From Nocardioides turkmenicus (lineage in GTDB: Bacteria > Actinomycetota > Actinomycetes > Propionibacteriales > Nocardioidaceae), in the NCBI RefSeq assembly GCF_011045035.1, contig NZ_JAALAA010000022.1, forward strand, positions 26,555 to 90,554: a stretch of 64,000 bases of DNA, given 5' to 3'. A program made the position numbers and the translations under genes. Every line of letters starts with the position of its first letter. Position 1 is the stretch's first letter. The notes under the pieces are model-generated. The model saw only the letters and a program-made list of their open reading frames with translations, ran no database searches and was not told the origin of the DNA. Of this stretch, positions 17,401-25,816 are shown in pieces.

Positions 17401-18458
17401 GACGCCAGCTCCTCGCCGGACGCCGGCTCGACGGTCTCCGCGTCGTCGTCGCTCGGCGTCGCCCGCGGCTGCGGGACCGCGGCGAGGACGGCGTCCACGA
17501 CGGCCCGCGGGTCGACCCCGTCGGCCTCCGCGTCGAAGGTGAGCACGAGCCGGTGGGCGAGGATGTCGCCGGCCAGGTCGGCGATGTCGGCCGGCAGCAC
17601 GTAGTCGCGCCCGCGCAGCAGGGCCAGCGCCCGGCCGGCGGTGATCAGACCGAGGCTGCCGCGGGCGCTGACGCCGTAGGCGAGCAGGCCGTCGAGGTTG
17701 TGCAGACCGTACGCATGCGGCGTACGCGTCGCCATCACGAGCTTGACGGCGTACTGCGCGACCTCGTGGTGCACGAACACCTCCTCGGCACGGGCCTGGA
17801 GTCGGCGCAGCGCAGCGATGTCGAGGATCTGCTCCACGGCTGGCGGCCGGGTGCCCATCCGCTGGATGATCGTCATCTCCTCCAGCTCGTCGACGTGGCC
17901 GACGTCGACCTTCAGCAGGAACCGGTCGCGCTGGGCCTCGGGGAGCCGGTAGACGCCGTCGTTCTCGATCGGGTTCTGGGTGGCGAGGACGAGGAACGGG
18001 TCGGGCAGACGGTGGCTCGTGCCGCCGATGCTGACCTGGCGCTCGGCCATCGCCTCCAGCAGCGCGGACTGCACCTTGGCCGGGGCGCGGTTGATCTCGT
18101 CGGCGAGGACGAGGTTGGCGAAGACCGGCCCCAGCTCGGTGTCGAACTGCTCCGCCGACGGCCGCCACACCCGGGTCCCGACGATGTCGGAGGGCATCAG
18201 GTCCGGGGTGAACTGGAGACGGGTGAACGAGCCGCCGACGACGCCGGCGAGGGTGCGTACGGCCAGGGTCTTCGCGACCCCGGGCACGCCCTCGAGCAGC
18301 ACGTGGCCGCGGGCCAGCAGGCCGACCAGCATCCGCTCGATCATCAGGTCTTGGCCGACGACGACGCGCTTGACCTCGAAGAGGACGCGCTCGAGGACCG
18401 CGTTGGCGCCGAGGTCGGACCGGGCCGGCTGGGTTGGCTGGTGCTCTGACTTCCACAT
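17397..18458 (-). CDS. MoxR family AAA+ ATPase
   Basis: This 353-aa AAA+ ATPase has Walker A LLEGVPGVAKTLAVRTLA and Walker B LVLADEINRAPAKVQSALLE. Sensor 1 lies in FLVLATQNPIENDGVY, and the arginine-finger region follows. MoxR proteins act as chaperones that load cofactors or remodel VWA-domain clients; the DUF58 and VWA partners follow in the same operon. ATG 18458 is chosen because AGGAGG lies 7 bp upstream; a longer reading to 18509 adds a Ser-rich stretch across that site. It is divergent from the response regulator at 18635, with 176 bp between. Confidence 0.93.
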   Translation of the reverse strand: MWKSEHQPTQPARSDLGANAVLERVLFEVKRVVVGQDLMIERMLVGLLARGHVLLEGVPGVAKTLAVRTLAGVVGGSFTRLQFTPDLMPSDIVGTRVWRPSAEQFDTELGPVFANLVLADEINRAPAKVQSALLEAMAERQVSIGGTSHRLPDPFLVLATQNPIENDGVYRLPEAQRDRFLLKVDVGHVDELEEMTIIQRMGTRPPAVEQILDIAALRRLQARAEEVFVHHEVAQYAVKLVMATRTPHAYGLHNLDGLLAYGVSARGSLGLITAGRALALLRGRDYVLPADIADLAGDILAHRLVLTFDAEADGVDPRAVVDAVLAAVPQPRATPSDDDAETVEPASGEELAS

Positions 18459-18634
18459 GGGGGACCTCCTGGAGCTCGATGGCGTGCTTCTGCTGGACAC
18501 CGATCTCATCGAAGGAGGCCGAAAACCAGCGGAAACAGCACCGAAAGCGATCCGAAAGCGCGCGCCGGAACCGATACACAGCAGTCATCCCGAAGGCGTT
18601 GCGCGGACAAGGGTGCGCGCTACCGTTCTTGAGC

Positions 18635-19351
18635 GTGAGGGTCTTGATCGTCGAGGACCAGGCCGGCCTGGTCAGCGCGCTGAAGGTCGCGCTGCAGCGC
18701 GAGGGCTATGCCGTCGACGGTGCCGGCTCGGTCGCCGGTGCGCTCGAGAAGCTCGGCCTGAACGCCTACGACCTGGTCGTCCTCGACATCAACCTGCCCG
18801 ACGGCAGCGGCTTCGAGGTCGCCTCGGCGCTGCGTACCGGGGGAGTGGAGGTCGCCGGCGACGAGCCCCCGCGGATCCTCATGCTGACCGCTCGCAACCG
18901 GCTCGACGACCGGGTCCGCGGCCTTGACGTGGGGGCCGACGATTACCTGACCAAGCCGTTCGAGCTGGCCGAGCTGACCGCCCGGCTGCGGGCGCTGCTG
19001 CGGCGGCCGAGCAGCGACGGCACCTCGGTGCTGACCCACGGGCCGATCCGGCTCGACACCGCCCGGCAGCTGGCCCGGCGCGGCGACCGGGAGCTCGGGC
19101 TGACCCTAAAGGAGTTCTCCGTCCTGCGCTACCTGATGACCAGGCCGGCCTTCATCGTCTCGGCCGAGGAGCTCCTCGAGCACGTGTGGGACGAGAACGC
19201 CGACCCGTTCACCCAGACGGTCCGGGTCACGGTCGGTACGCTGCGGCGCAAGCTGACCGTCGGCGACGAGCCTCCGGCCCTCGAGACCGTCGTCGGCCGC
19301 GGCTACCGCCTCCGCGACCTGCCCGAGCTCGACCAGGGCGCCACCGCATGA
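18635..19351 (+). CDS. OmpR/PhoB-type response regulator
   Basis: The 238-aa regulator has an N-terminal receiver domain (VRVLIVEDQ; phospho-acceptor Asp in VVLDINLPDGSGF; Lys in YLTKPFELAEL) and a C-terminal winged-helix domain ending VGRGYRLRD. A GTG start gives the standard N-terminus. Its TGA overlaps the kinase ATG (ATGA). The regulated genes are unknown; the divergent MoxR operon is an attractive target because it shares the intergenic region. Confidence 0.95.
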   Translation: MRVLIVEDQAGLVSALKVALQREGYAVDGAGSVAGALEKLGLNAYDLVVLDINLPDGSGFEVASALRTGGVEVAGDEPPRILMLTARNRLDDRVRGLDVGADDYLTKPFELAELTARLRALLRRPSSDGTSVLTHGPIRLDTARQLARRGDRELGLTLKEFSVLRYLMTRPAFIVSAEELLEHVWDENADPFTQTVRVTVGTLRRKLTVGDEPPALETVVGRGYRLRDLPELDQGATA

Positions 19352-20619
19352 GCGGCGGCGTGGGCACCGGCGTACGTCGCCTGGCCCTGCGGCTTCCGAG
19401 ATGGCTCCGCACCGTGAGGGTGCGGCTCGCGCTGACGTACTCCTCGCTGCTGTTCGGCGTGACCGCCCTCCTCCTTGCCGGGGTCTACCTCGCGCTCTCC
19501 AGCAGCATCAGCGCCGCGCCGCTGGACCCCGTGACGGTCAAGAAGTTCGAGACGCAGGACGGCCACATCGTCTACAAGCCCGGGCAGGAGTTCCAGGCAG
19601 CGGACTTCGCCGACGTCCAAGAGGCGGTCAACTACGCCTCGCTGCAGACGCTGCGCAACTACTCGATCATCGCGCTGGTCGTGATGTTCGTCCTCAGCCT
19701 GGCCATCGGCTGGTGGGTCGCCGGTCGCGCGCTGCGGCCGGTCGGCGCGATCACGCGCACCGCCCAGGAGATCAACGCCTCCGACCTCACCCGGCGCATC
19801 GGCGCGACCGGGCCCCACGACGAGCTGCGTACGCTCGCCGACACCATCGACTCGATGCTGGCCCGCCTCGACAAGGCGTTCACCGACCAGCGGCGCTTCG
19901 TCGAGGACGTCTCCCACGAGCTGCGCAACCCGGTCTCCCTCATCCACACCAACGTCGAGGCCGTCCTCGCCAACGACCGGTCCACCCCGACCGAGCGGCG
20001 CGAGGCGAGCGTCGTCGTGCTCCAGGCCACCCGCCGGATGCGCCGCCTCCTCGAGGATCTGCTCGCGATCGCCCGCAGCCGCTCCGAGGCGTTCACCGAC
20101 CGCCAGGTCGACCTGTCCGACGCCGTCACCGCGGCGGTGCGGGAGCATCGTCTCGCGGCCGAGGCCCGTGGCCTCCGGATGGTCGAGCGCTCCCACCGGG
20201 GACCGGTCGTCGTCGGCGACCCGGACGCGCTGCAGCGTGCCCTGGCCAACCTGCTGTCGAACGCGGTCAGGCTCGCCCCGACGGGCTCGACCATCACCAT
20301 CGGGATGGGTGGCCAGCACGGCTGGGCCTGGGCCGCGGTGGCCGACGAAGGGCCGGGGATCGCCGAGGCCGACCGGGAACGCATCTTCGACCGCTTCTAC
20401 CGAGGGAACGGAGCAGCCGGTCAGGAGCCGGCCACGGACGGCTCGGGGCTCGGCCTCGCCATCGCCCGGCAGATCGCCGAGAGCCACGAGGGCCGGCTGG
20501 TGCTGGTCAGTCGTGGCACCGCCGGCAGCACCTTCGTGCTCTGGCTCCCCGACCACGCGATGAACCGTTCGGCCAACCGCACCGACGCGCCACCCGAAGG
20601 GGACCCGCTGCTCGGGTGA
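19348..20619 (+). CDS. Sensor histidine kinase
   Basis: The 423-aa membrane kinase has two transmembrane helices (around residues 28-52 and 105-128) that enclose a short extracytoplasmic loop of about 50 residues. HAMP, HisKA and HATPase domains follow. The phospho-accepting His is in VEDVSHELRNPVSLIHTN, the N-box is LANLLSNAVRLAP, and the G-boxes are VADEGPGIAEAD and GSGLGLAIARQIAE. It pairs with the regulator at 18635 by ATGA overlap. The small loop suggests sensing at or within the membrane. Confidence 0.94.
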   Translation: MSGGVGTGVRRLALRLPRWLRTVRVRLALTYSSLLFGVTALLLAGVYLALSSSISAAPLDPVTVKKFETQDGHIVYKPGQEFQAADFADVQEAVNYASLQTLRNYSIIALVVMFVLSLAIGWWVAGRALRPVGAITRTAQEINASDLTRRIGATGPHDELRTLADTIDSMLARLDKAFTDQRRFVEDVSHELRNPVSLIHTNVEAVLANDRSTPTERREASVVVLQATRRMRRLLEDLLAIARSRSEAFTDRQVDLSDAVTAAVREHRLAAEARGLRMVERSHRGPVVVGDPDALQRALANLLSNAVRLAPTGSTITIGMGGQHGWAWAAVADEGPGIAEADRERIFDRFYRGNGAAGQEPATDGSGLGLAIARQIAESHEGRLVLVSRGTAGSTFVLWLPDHAMNRSANRTDAPPEGDPLLG

Positions 20620-20648
20620 ACCGCCGACCACACGTACGAGGAGTGAGC

Positions 20649-20858
20649 ATGAGAACAGCATCGACATGGCGCGGAGTCAGAACGTTCGCGCCGGTGGTCC
20701 TGCTCGGTGTCGTCACCGGGCTGGCCCTGCAGGGGTGCATGAACGTGGAGGTGCGCGTCGACCCTGCCCGGAATGCGCCCGCGGAGCCAGCGGCCTATTA
20801 CGGCGTGGTCGAGCACACCGCGGAGGACTGCTGGGAAGCCGAGACGCCGGCTGCCTAG
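20649..20858 (+). CDS. Small lipoprotein
   Basis: A 69-aa protein has a basic N-terminus, a hydrophobic stretch and the lipobox LALQGC near residue 30. The mature part would be only about 40 residues, acidic at its C-terminus. It lies 29 bp after the histidine kinase, with a GAGGAGTGAG-type ribosome site, so it may belong to the two-component operon and act as an accessory or target of the sensor. Its stop overlaps the stop of the convergent DeoR gene by four bases. Not recognised as any known family. Confidence 0.65.
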   Translation: MRTASTWRGVRTFAPVVLLGVVTGLALQGCMNVEVRVDPARNAPAEPAAYYGVVEHTAEDCWEAETPAA

Positions 20859-21664
20859 CGGGTGCCGCCCCTGGCGACGAGCACCTCGAGGCCGGTGACC
20901 GCCTGGATCGCGTCGAGCGCCGGCCCGCTCTGGTCGCCGTCGGTGACGAGGGCGTCGACCTGGCCGAGGTCGGCGACCCGGCCGAGGTGTACGCGACCGA
21001 GCTTGCTGCTGTCCGCGGCGACGACGACGCGGGAGGCGGCATCGATCATCGCTCGCTTCAGCTCCGCCTCGGGGAGGTTGATGTTGGTGATGCCGGCCTC
21101 GACGTCGACGCCGTTGCAGCCGATGAAGGCGACGTCGGCACGGATGCGGCTCAGGACGGTGTCGGCCAGGGGCGGGACGAGGGAGTGCTGCAGTGGGCGG
21201 AGGGTCCCGCCGGTGACGATGACCTGCAGGCGGGGCAGCGCGGGCTCCAGCGTGAGCGCGATCGAGAGCCCGTTGGTGATCACCGTGAGGTCGACCAGCT
21301 CGGTCCGCCGGACCAGCTCGGCGGCGATGGCCGCGGTGGTGGTGCCGACATCGAGCAGCACGCTCATGCCCGAGCTGAGCTCGTCGACGGCGAGACGGGC
21401 GATGGCCTCCTTCTGCGGAGCCGCGTCGACCTGGACCTCCTCGAAGGGACGCTCCCGCAGGCCCTCGGCCGGCATCGCCCCGCCACGGATGCGCCGGACG
21501 GCGCCGCCGTGCTCGAGAGCCTCCAGGTCCGTACGCACCGTCACGGTGGAGACGCCGAACGCCTCGCTGAGGTCGACGACCCGCACGAAGCTGCGCTCCT
21601 CGACGAGCTCGCGGATCCGGTCGCGGCGCTCCTCGGTCGGCAGGTGCGGGGCGGGCTCGGGCAT
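20855..21664 (-). CDS. DeoR/GlpR family transcriptional regulator
   Basis: The 269-aa regulator has an N-terminal DeoR helix-turn-helix (TEERRDRIRELVEERSFVRV, then SEAFGVSTVTVRTDLEAL). The DeoRC sugar-phosphate sensor domain contains LLDVGTTTAAIAAEL, TNGL and VAADSSKLGR. ATG 21664 is preferred over a TTG at 21700. It is divergent from galT and the spacer holds a perfect palindrome, so it probably represses galactose metabolism and its own gene, with a sugar phosphate as inducer. Confidence 0.92.
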   Translation of the reverse strand: MPEPAPHLPTEERRDRIRELVEERSFVRVVDLSEAFGVSTVTVRTDLEALEHGGAVRRIRGGAMPAEGLRERPFEEVQVDAAPQKEAIARLAVDELSSGMSVLLDVGTTTAAIAAELVRRTELVDLTVITNGLSIALTLEPALPRLQVIVTGGTLRPLQHSLVPPLADTVLSRIRADVAFIGCNGVDVEAGITNINLPEAELKRAMIDAASRVVVAADSSKLGRVHLGRVADLGQVDALVTDGDQSGPALDAIQAVTGLEVLVARGGTR

Positions 21665-21702
21665 GCGGACATGCTGCTCAGGCCAGCCGGAATTTGTCAA
21701 TG

Positions 21703-21731
21703 CGAAAGAGTTGATTTCGATATCGAAAGAG
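21703..21731. promoter_or_regulatory. Probable DeoR-type operator between deoR-like gene and galT
   Basis: The spacer contains the perfect 14-bp palindrome TTTCGATATCGAAA (21715-21728). It also holds two direct copies of CGAAAGAG (21703-21710 and 21724-21731) spaced 21 bp apart, two helical turns. The block is AT-rich against its surroundings. The direct-repeat layout fits DeoR-family operators; assignment rests on position. Confidence 0.65.
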
Positions 21732-21747
21732 CTCTAGCCTTCGAGGC

Positions 21748-22854
21748 GTGACAGGCATCCCCAAACAGGTCCACACGCTGGCGGACGGACGCGAGCTCAT
21801 CTACTTCGACGACCCCGACTCGGCCCTGCCGGCCGAACGACGGGCCGACGAGCGGGAGCTGCCTCCGCGACCCTCGACCGCGCAGATGCGTCAGGACGTG
21901 CTGACCGGCGAGTGGGTCACCGTGGCGGCCGCCCGCCAGACCAGGGTCATGCTGCCGCCGGCCCATCTGGACCCGCTGTCACCGCAGACGCCGGGCAACC
22001 CGTCCGAGATCCCGTCGGCGTACGACGTCGCGGTCTTCGAGAACCGGTCGCCGTCCTTCGGGCCGGACCCGGGGGAGGGGCCGGCGGACCTGTCCGGCCT
22101 CGCGCTCGGCCGCAGCGCCACGGCGGTCGGGCGCTGCGAGGTGGTGTGCTTCAGCCCGGAGCACGAGGGTTCCTTCGGCTCGCTGTCGCGCGAGCGCGCC
22201 CGCACGGTGATCGAGGCCTGGGCAGACCGCACCGCCGAGCTCTCCGCCCTCCCGGGCGTCGCCCAGGTCTTCCCGTTCGAGAACCGGGGCGAGGCCATCG
22301 GCGTCACCCTCCGGCACCCTCACGGCCAGATCTACGCCTACCCCTACATCACCCCGCGGACGCAGCGCCTCCTCGCCGCGATCGAGGAGTACGGCCCGAG
22401 CCTGCAGGCCGACCTCCTCGCGTTCGAGCAGAAGGGGGAGCGGATCGTCCTCTCCGGCGAGCACTGGACCGCCTTCGTGCCGTACGCCGCCCGCTGGCCG
22501 GTCGAGGTCCACCTGATGCCGCACGCCCAGGTGCCGGACTTCGCCGCCACCACCCACGCGCAGCGCGAGGAGCTGAGCACGCTCTATCTGCGGCTGCTGC
22601 GCGGCGTCGATGCGCTCTACGACGACCCGACCCCCTACATCGCGGCCTGGCACCAGGCCCCGGTGCGCTCCCACCGCGACAGCGTCCGGCTCACCCTCCA
22701 GCTCACCAGCCCGCGGCGCGGGGCCGACAAGCTGAAGTACCTGGCCGGCAGCGAGGCGGCGATGGGCGCCTGGGTGGCCGACATCCCGCCGGAGCACCAG
22801 GCCGAGCGGCTGCGCGAGGCGATCGCCCACGCCGACGAGACGAACCCGGTCTGA
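21748..22854 (+). CDS. galT: Galactose-1-phosphate uridylyltransferase
   Basis: This 368-aa enzyme transfers UMP from UDP-glucose to galactose-1-phosphate in the Leloir pathway. Family signatures are LTGEWVTVAAARQTR with downstream VAVFENRSPSF, and the active-site HIT motif LRHPHGQIYAYPY (His nucleophile in HPH). The C-terminal histidines are in PVEVHLMPHAQVPDF. The GTG start at 21748 gives the usual N-terminus. galK and galE are not next to it here, so the rest of the pathway lies elsewhere. Control by the divergent DeoR regulator is likely. Confidence 0.95.
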   Translation: MTGIPKQVHTLADGRELIYFDDPDSALPAERRADERELPPRPSTAQMRQDVLTGEWVTVAAARQTRVMLPPAHLDPLSPQTPGNPSEIPSAYDVAVFENRSPSFGPDPGEGPADLSGLALGRSATAVGRCEVVCFSPEHEGSFGSLSRERARTVIEAWADRTAELSALPGVAQVFPFENRGEAIGVTLRHPHGQIYAYPYITPRTQRLLAAIEEYGPSLQADLLAFEQKGERIVLSGEHWTAFVPYAARWPVEVHLMPHAQVPDFAATTHAQREELSTLYLRLLRGVDALYDDPTPYIAAWHQAPVRSHRDSVRLTLQLTSPRRGADKLKYLAGSEAAMGAWVADIPPEHQAERLREAIAHADETNPV

Positions 22855-22893
22855 GCCGCCCGTCCGCATGTCCCCCACCGGGCCGGGTACCGC

Positions 22894-23145
22894 GTGCAGA
22901 TGACTGAGATGAACCAGGACGAAGCTCGCGTACAGGCACTCCAGGGTGTGGTCGAACGGGTCACCGCCTGGCAGGAGACCGCGCCCGAGGGAACCATCCG
23001 GGACGAGCTCACCAAGGCGCTGCACGAGGCCGGGGTGACGCTGACCGAGGAGCAGCAGGAGCTCGTCGTCGAGCAGATCTCGCATCAGGAGGAGGTCGAC
23101 GTCGAGCTGCTCGCCGACCACAGCGGCGAGGGCGGGCCTGCCTGA
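22894..23145 (+). CDS. Small acidic protein of unknown function
   Basis: An 83-aa protein, Glu/Gln-rich and helical in character (residues about 15-70), with no transmembrane segment or signal. The GTG start at 22894 is tentative; ATGs at 22900 and 22909 are alternatives and none has a clear ribosome site. I do not recognise the family. It sits 39 bp after galT and before DUF5709 and hemerythrin genes, so it may belong with the stress genes rather than with galactose use. Confidence 0.55.
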   Translation: MQMTEMNQDEARVQALQGVVERVTAWQETAPEGTIRDELTKALHEAGVTLTEEQQELVVEQISHQEEVDVELLADHSGEGGPA

Positions 23146-23199
23146 AGCGGGCGCGGCCTCGAAGCATCGTCGAGCCGGTGGCGGGATACCGGTCGAAGC

Positions 23200-23598
23200 A
23201 TGAGTGGAGAGCAGCTTCAGCCAGAGGACACCCTCGACGACCGCGGCGTGGACGACGTCCTGGACGAGGGCTATTCGCCGCCCGAGCGGCCCCGCGGTGT
23301 CACCGTCAAGGGCGTCACGCCTCGGGAGGAGCGCGAGGGCGAGACCATCGACGAGCGCCGTGCCCAGGAGGAGCCCGAGGTCTGGGAGGAGGCGAAGGCC
23401 GAGGCCGACGCCGACATCCTGGACGGGCCGGTGACCGGCGAGGTGGGTGAGGCGCGTGCCGGTCGGCTCACCAGTCCCGACGAGGGAGTGCGCGAGGACG
23501 ACGAGGGGAAGCTCGTCGGGCAGGACGAGGGGATCGACGGTGCCGGCGCCTCGGCCGAGGAAGCGGCCGTGCACGTCGTCGACGAGGTGCCTGACTGA
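23200..23598 (+). CDS. DUF5709 domain-containing protein
   Basis: The 132-aa acidic protein matches DUF5709. It has EDTLDDRGVDDVLDEGYSPP at the N-terminus, EREGETIDERRAQEEPE in the middle, and DEGIDGAGASAEEAAVHVV at the C-terminus. The family is common in actinomycetes, probably soluble and largely disordered, with no known function. It lies before the hemerythrin-domain gene and belongs to a stress-type neighbourhood. Confidence 0.85.
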   Translation: MSGEQLQPEDTLDDRGVDDVLDEGYSPPERPRGVTVKGVTPREEREGETIDERRAQEEPEVWEEAKAEADADILDGPVTGEVGEARAGRLTSPDEGVREDDEGKLVGQDEGIDGAGASAEEAAVHVVDEVPD

Positions 23599-23660
23599 CT
23601 CTGCGCGTTCAGGGGTACCGGTGGACGGCCGGATCCCTACCAGCACAGAGGAGAAGTGAC

Positions 23661-24215
23661 GTGTCCGAAGACGTGACCGACCTGATCATGCAGGACCACC
23701 GTGAGGTGGAGAGTCTGTTCGAGAAATTGGAGCGCGAGCCGGAGGTACGCGCCGGACTGACCCCGGTCCTGGTCACCCTCCTGGCCGCGCACAGCCGTGC
23801 CGAGGAGGCCGAGGTCTACCCGGTCGCCCGTGACGAGGCCGGTGAGGCGGACGACGTCGCGCACAGCCAGGAGGAGCACGTCCTCGCCGACCGCCTCCTT
23901 GCCGAGCTCGCCGAGTGCGACCCCTACTCCACGGCGTACGACAACAAGCTGGCCGAGGTGGTCGACGCCGTCTCGCACCACGTCGAGGAGGAGGAGTCGA
24001 CCGTGCTGCCGGGCATGCGCAGCCGTCTCGATGACGCGCGTCGCGCCGAGCTGGGCAAGGCCTTCCTGAAGAGCCGCCAGGAGCACCTCGGGCAGATGCC
24101 CGAGGACATCACCCGCGACGAGCTGCGCCGTCAGGCGTCCAACGCGGGCATCCCCGCGGGTGACAAGGACAAGGAAGAGCTACGGCAGGAGCTGGACCAG
24201 CACGCCGACAAGTGA
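23661..24215 (+). CDS. Hemerythrin HHE domain-containing protein
   Basis: This 184-aa protein is a four-helix hemerythrin-like domain that would bind a diiron site and sense or store oxygen, NO or iron. Ligand-type residues are visible: H13 in MQDHREVE, H44 and E48 in AAHSRAEEAE, H73 in SQEEHVL, and H106-H107 with Glu in SHHVEEEE. A basic/acidic tail (about 150-184) resembles a SAP/Rho-N-like extension in its DELRRQASNAGIPAGDKDKE segment. The GTG start follows GGAGAAG. The gene lies near Dps and other redox genes. Confidence 0.9.
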   Translation: MSEDVTDLIMQDHREVESLFEKLEREPEVRAGLTPVLVTLLAAHSRAEEAEVYPVARDEAGEADDVAHSQEEHVLADRLLAELAECDPYSTAYDNKLAEVVDAVSHHVEEEESTVLPGMRSRLDDARRAELGKAFLKSRQEHLGQMPEDITRDELRRQASNAGIPAGDKDKEELRQELDQHADK

Positions 24216-24235
24216 TGCCGGTCAGGTGAGGCCGG

Positions 24236-24697
24236 TCAGCCGACCGGCGGCCCGGCGACCAGCGCGACCGCGGTGAGCGCGGCGACGCTTGCGAAGCCGG
24301 CGGCCAGTCCCCGCACCGGGTTGCGGAGGAGCCAGGCGAGCGGCTGCTCGAGGGAGCGCGTGGGGGCGTCCTCGAGCAGCCGCCACGTCTGTGCGAGCAG
24401 CCCGCGGCGCTCCGCGTAGCGCTCGAACCACAGGGTCAGGAACGGCGGGATCGAGGACGCGAGGCCGGCGACGAGCCGGCCGAACGACCAGCGCTGGTCG
24501 ATGGCGACCACGGTCGTGGTCACGCAGTAGCTGATGAACACGATCCCGTGCAGCATCCCGAAGATGCTGACGCCGAGGTCGGTGGTCTCGGTGACGTACT
24601 TCAGGAACATGCCGCTGAGCAGCCCCGCCCAGGTCACCGCCTCGGCGGTGGCGACGATCCGGTAGAGACGGGAGGGGGAGCGAAGGATGGCGGACAC
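24236..24697 (-). CDS. DUF3817 integral membrane protein
   Basis: The 153-aa protein matches DUF3817: SRLYRIVATAEAVTWAGLLSG at the N-terminus, FGMLHGIVFISYCVTTTVVA, and RWSFGRLVAGLASSIPPFLT. Three or four transmembrane helices are expected, with one more near the C-terminus. The family is of unknown function and widespread in actinomycetes. It is convergent with the hemerythrin gene and divergent from dps with a short AT-containing spacer. Confidence 0.85.
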   Translation of the reverse strand: MSAILRSPSRLYRIVATAEAVTWAGLLSGMFLKYVTETTDLGVSIFGMLHGIVFISYCVTTTVVAIDQRWSFGRLVAGLASSIPPFLTLWFERYAERRGLLAQTWRLLEDAPTRSLEQPLAWLLRNPVRGLAAGFASVAALTAVALVAGPPVG

Positions 24698-24762
24698 GCG
24701 GCAAAGTTTATTCGCACCCGTGTACTGGTATGAATCGAGCGGCTATGGGTACTGGTCGCGCC

Positions 24763-25317
24763 ATGACGACCGACACGCTGCACTACACGATCCCGGGCAT
24801 GGACGAGAGCGCTGCTCGGACCACCATCGACCTCCTGCAGTCGCGACTCCACGCCGCGAACGACCTCCAGCTCACCCTCAAGCACGTGCACTGGAACGTC
24901 GTCGGGCCGCATTTCATCGCGGTCCACGAGATGATCGACCCCCAGGTCGACGCCGTACGTGCCATGGCCGATGCGCTCGCCGAGCGCATCGCGACCCTGG
25001 GCGGTGCCCCGCGCGGCACCCCGGGCGCACTCGTCGCGGAGCGTGAGTGGGACGACTACAGCATCGGCCGGGCCACCACCCAGGAGCACCTCGCCGCCCT
25101 CGACGTCACCTACCGGGGCGTGATCGAGTCCTACCGCACGGCGATCAAGGAGCTCGAGGAGCTCGACCTGGTCACCCAGGACATCCTGATCGGCCAGACC
25201 GAGCAGCTGGAGCTCTTCCACTGGTTCGTACGCGCCCACCTGGAGGACCAGGGCGGCCAGCTGAAGACCAGCGGCGAAGCCACGGAGGCAGGCGCGGCGC
25301 GAGCCGTGCGCGGCTGA
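24763..25317 (+). CDS. dps: Dps family DNA-binding/ferritin-like protein
   Basis: The 184-aa protein is a Dps-type mini-ferritin that oxidises and stores iron and protects DNA under stress. The ferroxidase segment is intact: LTLKHVHWNVVGPHFIAVHE, then DPQVDAV, giving H43, H55, D59 and D63. ATG 24763 is preferred: a TATGAAT-like -10 box covers the earlier ATG at 24730, which suggests transcription starts after it. An ATG at 24745 is a further alternative. The neighbourhood (hemerythrin, CDGSH, diiron protein) is iron- and redox-related. Confidence 0.9.
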   Translation: MTTDTLHYTIPGMDESAARTTIDLLQSRLHAANDLQLTLKHVHWNVVGPHFIAVHEMIDPQVDAVRAMADALAERIATLGGAPRGTPGALVAEREWDDYSIGRATTQEHLAALDVTYRGVIESYRTAIKELEELDLVTQDILIGQTEQLELFHWFVRAHLEDQGGQLKTSGEATEAGAARAVRG

Positions 25318-25326
25318 GGGGATCCC

Positions 25327-25722
25327 ATGCGGTGGTGGTTCGCGGCGCTGGCACTGCTTCTCCCAATGATCCTCAGCGGGTGCGGCTCGGGCCAGGACGC
25401 CGCGGTACGTGACCGCGCCGCCGCCTTCCAGGACGCGGTCGCCACTCAGGACTGGGCAGGCGCCTGCGCGCTGCTCGCCCCGGAGACGCGGACCGAGCTG
25501 GAGGCGGCGGCCAAGCTGCCCTGCGCCGAGGCGATCGCCGAGGAGAAGCTGCCCGCCCCGGGCCGGCCTGACCGTGTCGACGTCTTCGGCACCATGGCCG
25601 AGGTCCGCTACCAGGGCGAGACGCTGTTCCTGACCCGGTTCGCCGACGAGTGGCTGCTGCACGCGGCGGGCTGCACGCCGCAGCGGCCGAAGCCCTATGA
25701 CTGCGCCCTGCACGGAGGCTGA
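25327..25722 (+). CDS. Putative lipoprotein
   Basis: The 131-aa protein has a signal peptide ending in the lipobox LSGC at residues 16-19. The mature part contains AAVRDRAAAFQDAVATQDW and CALLAPETRTELE, which resembles small NTF2-like or Mce-associated lipoproteins that bind to the cell envelope. Four further Cys residues could form disulfides. It follows dps by 9 bp and precedes a 27-aa membrane peptide by 1 bp, so it is part of the same transcript. Confidence 0.75.
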   Translation: MRWWFAALALLLPMILSGCGSGQDAAVRDRAAAFQDAVATQDWAGACALLAPETRTELEAAAKLPCAEAIAEEKLPAPGRPDRVDVFGTMAEVRYQGETLFLTRFADEWLLHAAGCTPQRPKPYDCALHGG

Positions 25723-25723
25723 G

Positions 25724-25807
25724 ATGCGGATCATGTACGTCGCCTACCTGGCGGTCATCGGGATCGGACTCGTCTACACGTTCGTCCTCGCGCTGAGGCA
25801 CGGGTGA
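25724..25807 (+). CDS. Very small single-span membrane protein (27 aa)
   Basis: The start is MRIMYVAYLAVIGIGLVYTF and the reading continues to LALRHG before a TGA at 25805. Almost the whole peptide forms one transmembrane helix with Arg/His at the C-terminal end. The upstream CGGAGGCTGAG places GGAGG 8 bp before the ATG, a good ribosome site. It is sandwiched between the lipoprotein (1-bp gap) and the DUF6766 membrane gene (9-bp gap). It may be a small subunit or regulator of one of them. Confidence 0.6.
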   Translation: MRIMYVAYLAVIGIGLVYTFVLALRHG

Positions 25808-25816
25808 GGGGAAGCG

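Noticed and set aside
21979..23646. 555-codon minus-strand reading across galT and small genes
   Set aside because: Spans several plus-strand genes with better evidence, and shows no recognisable domain.
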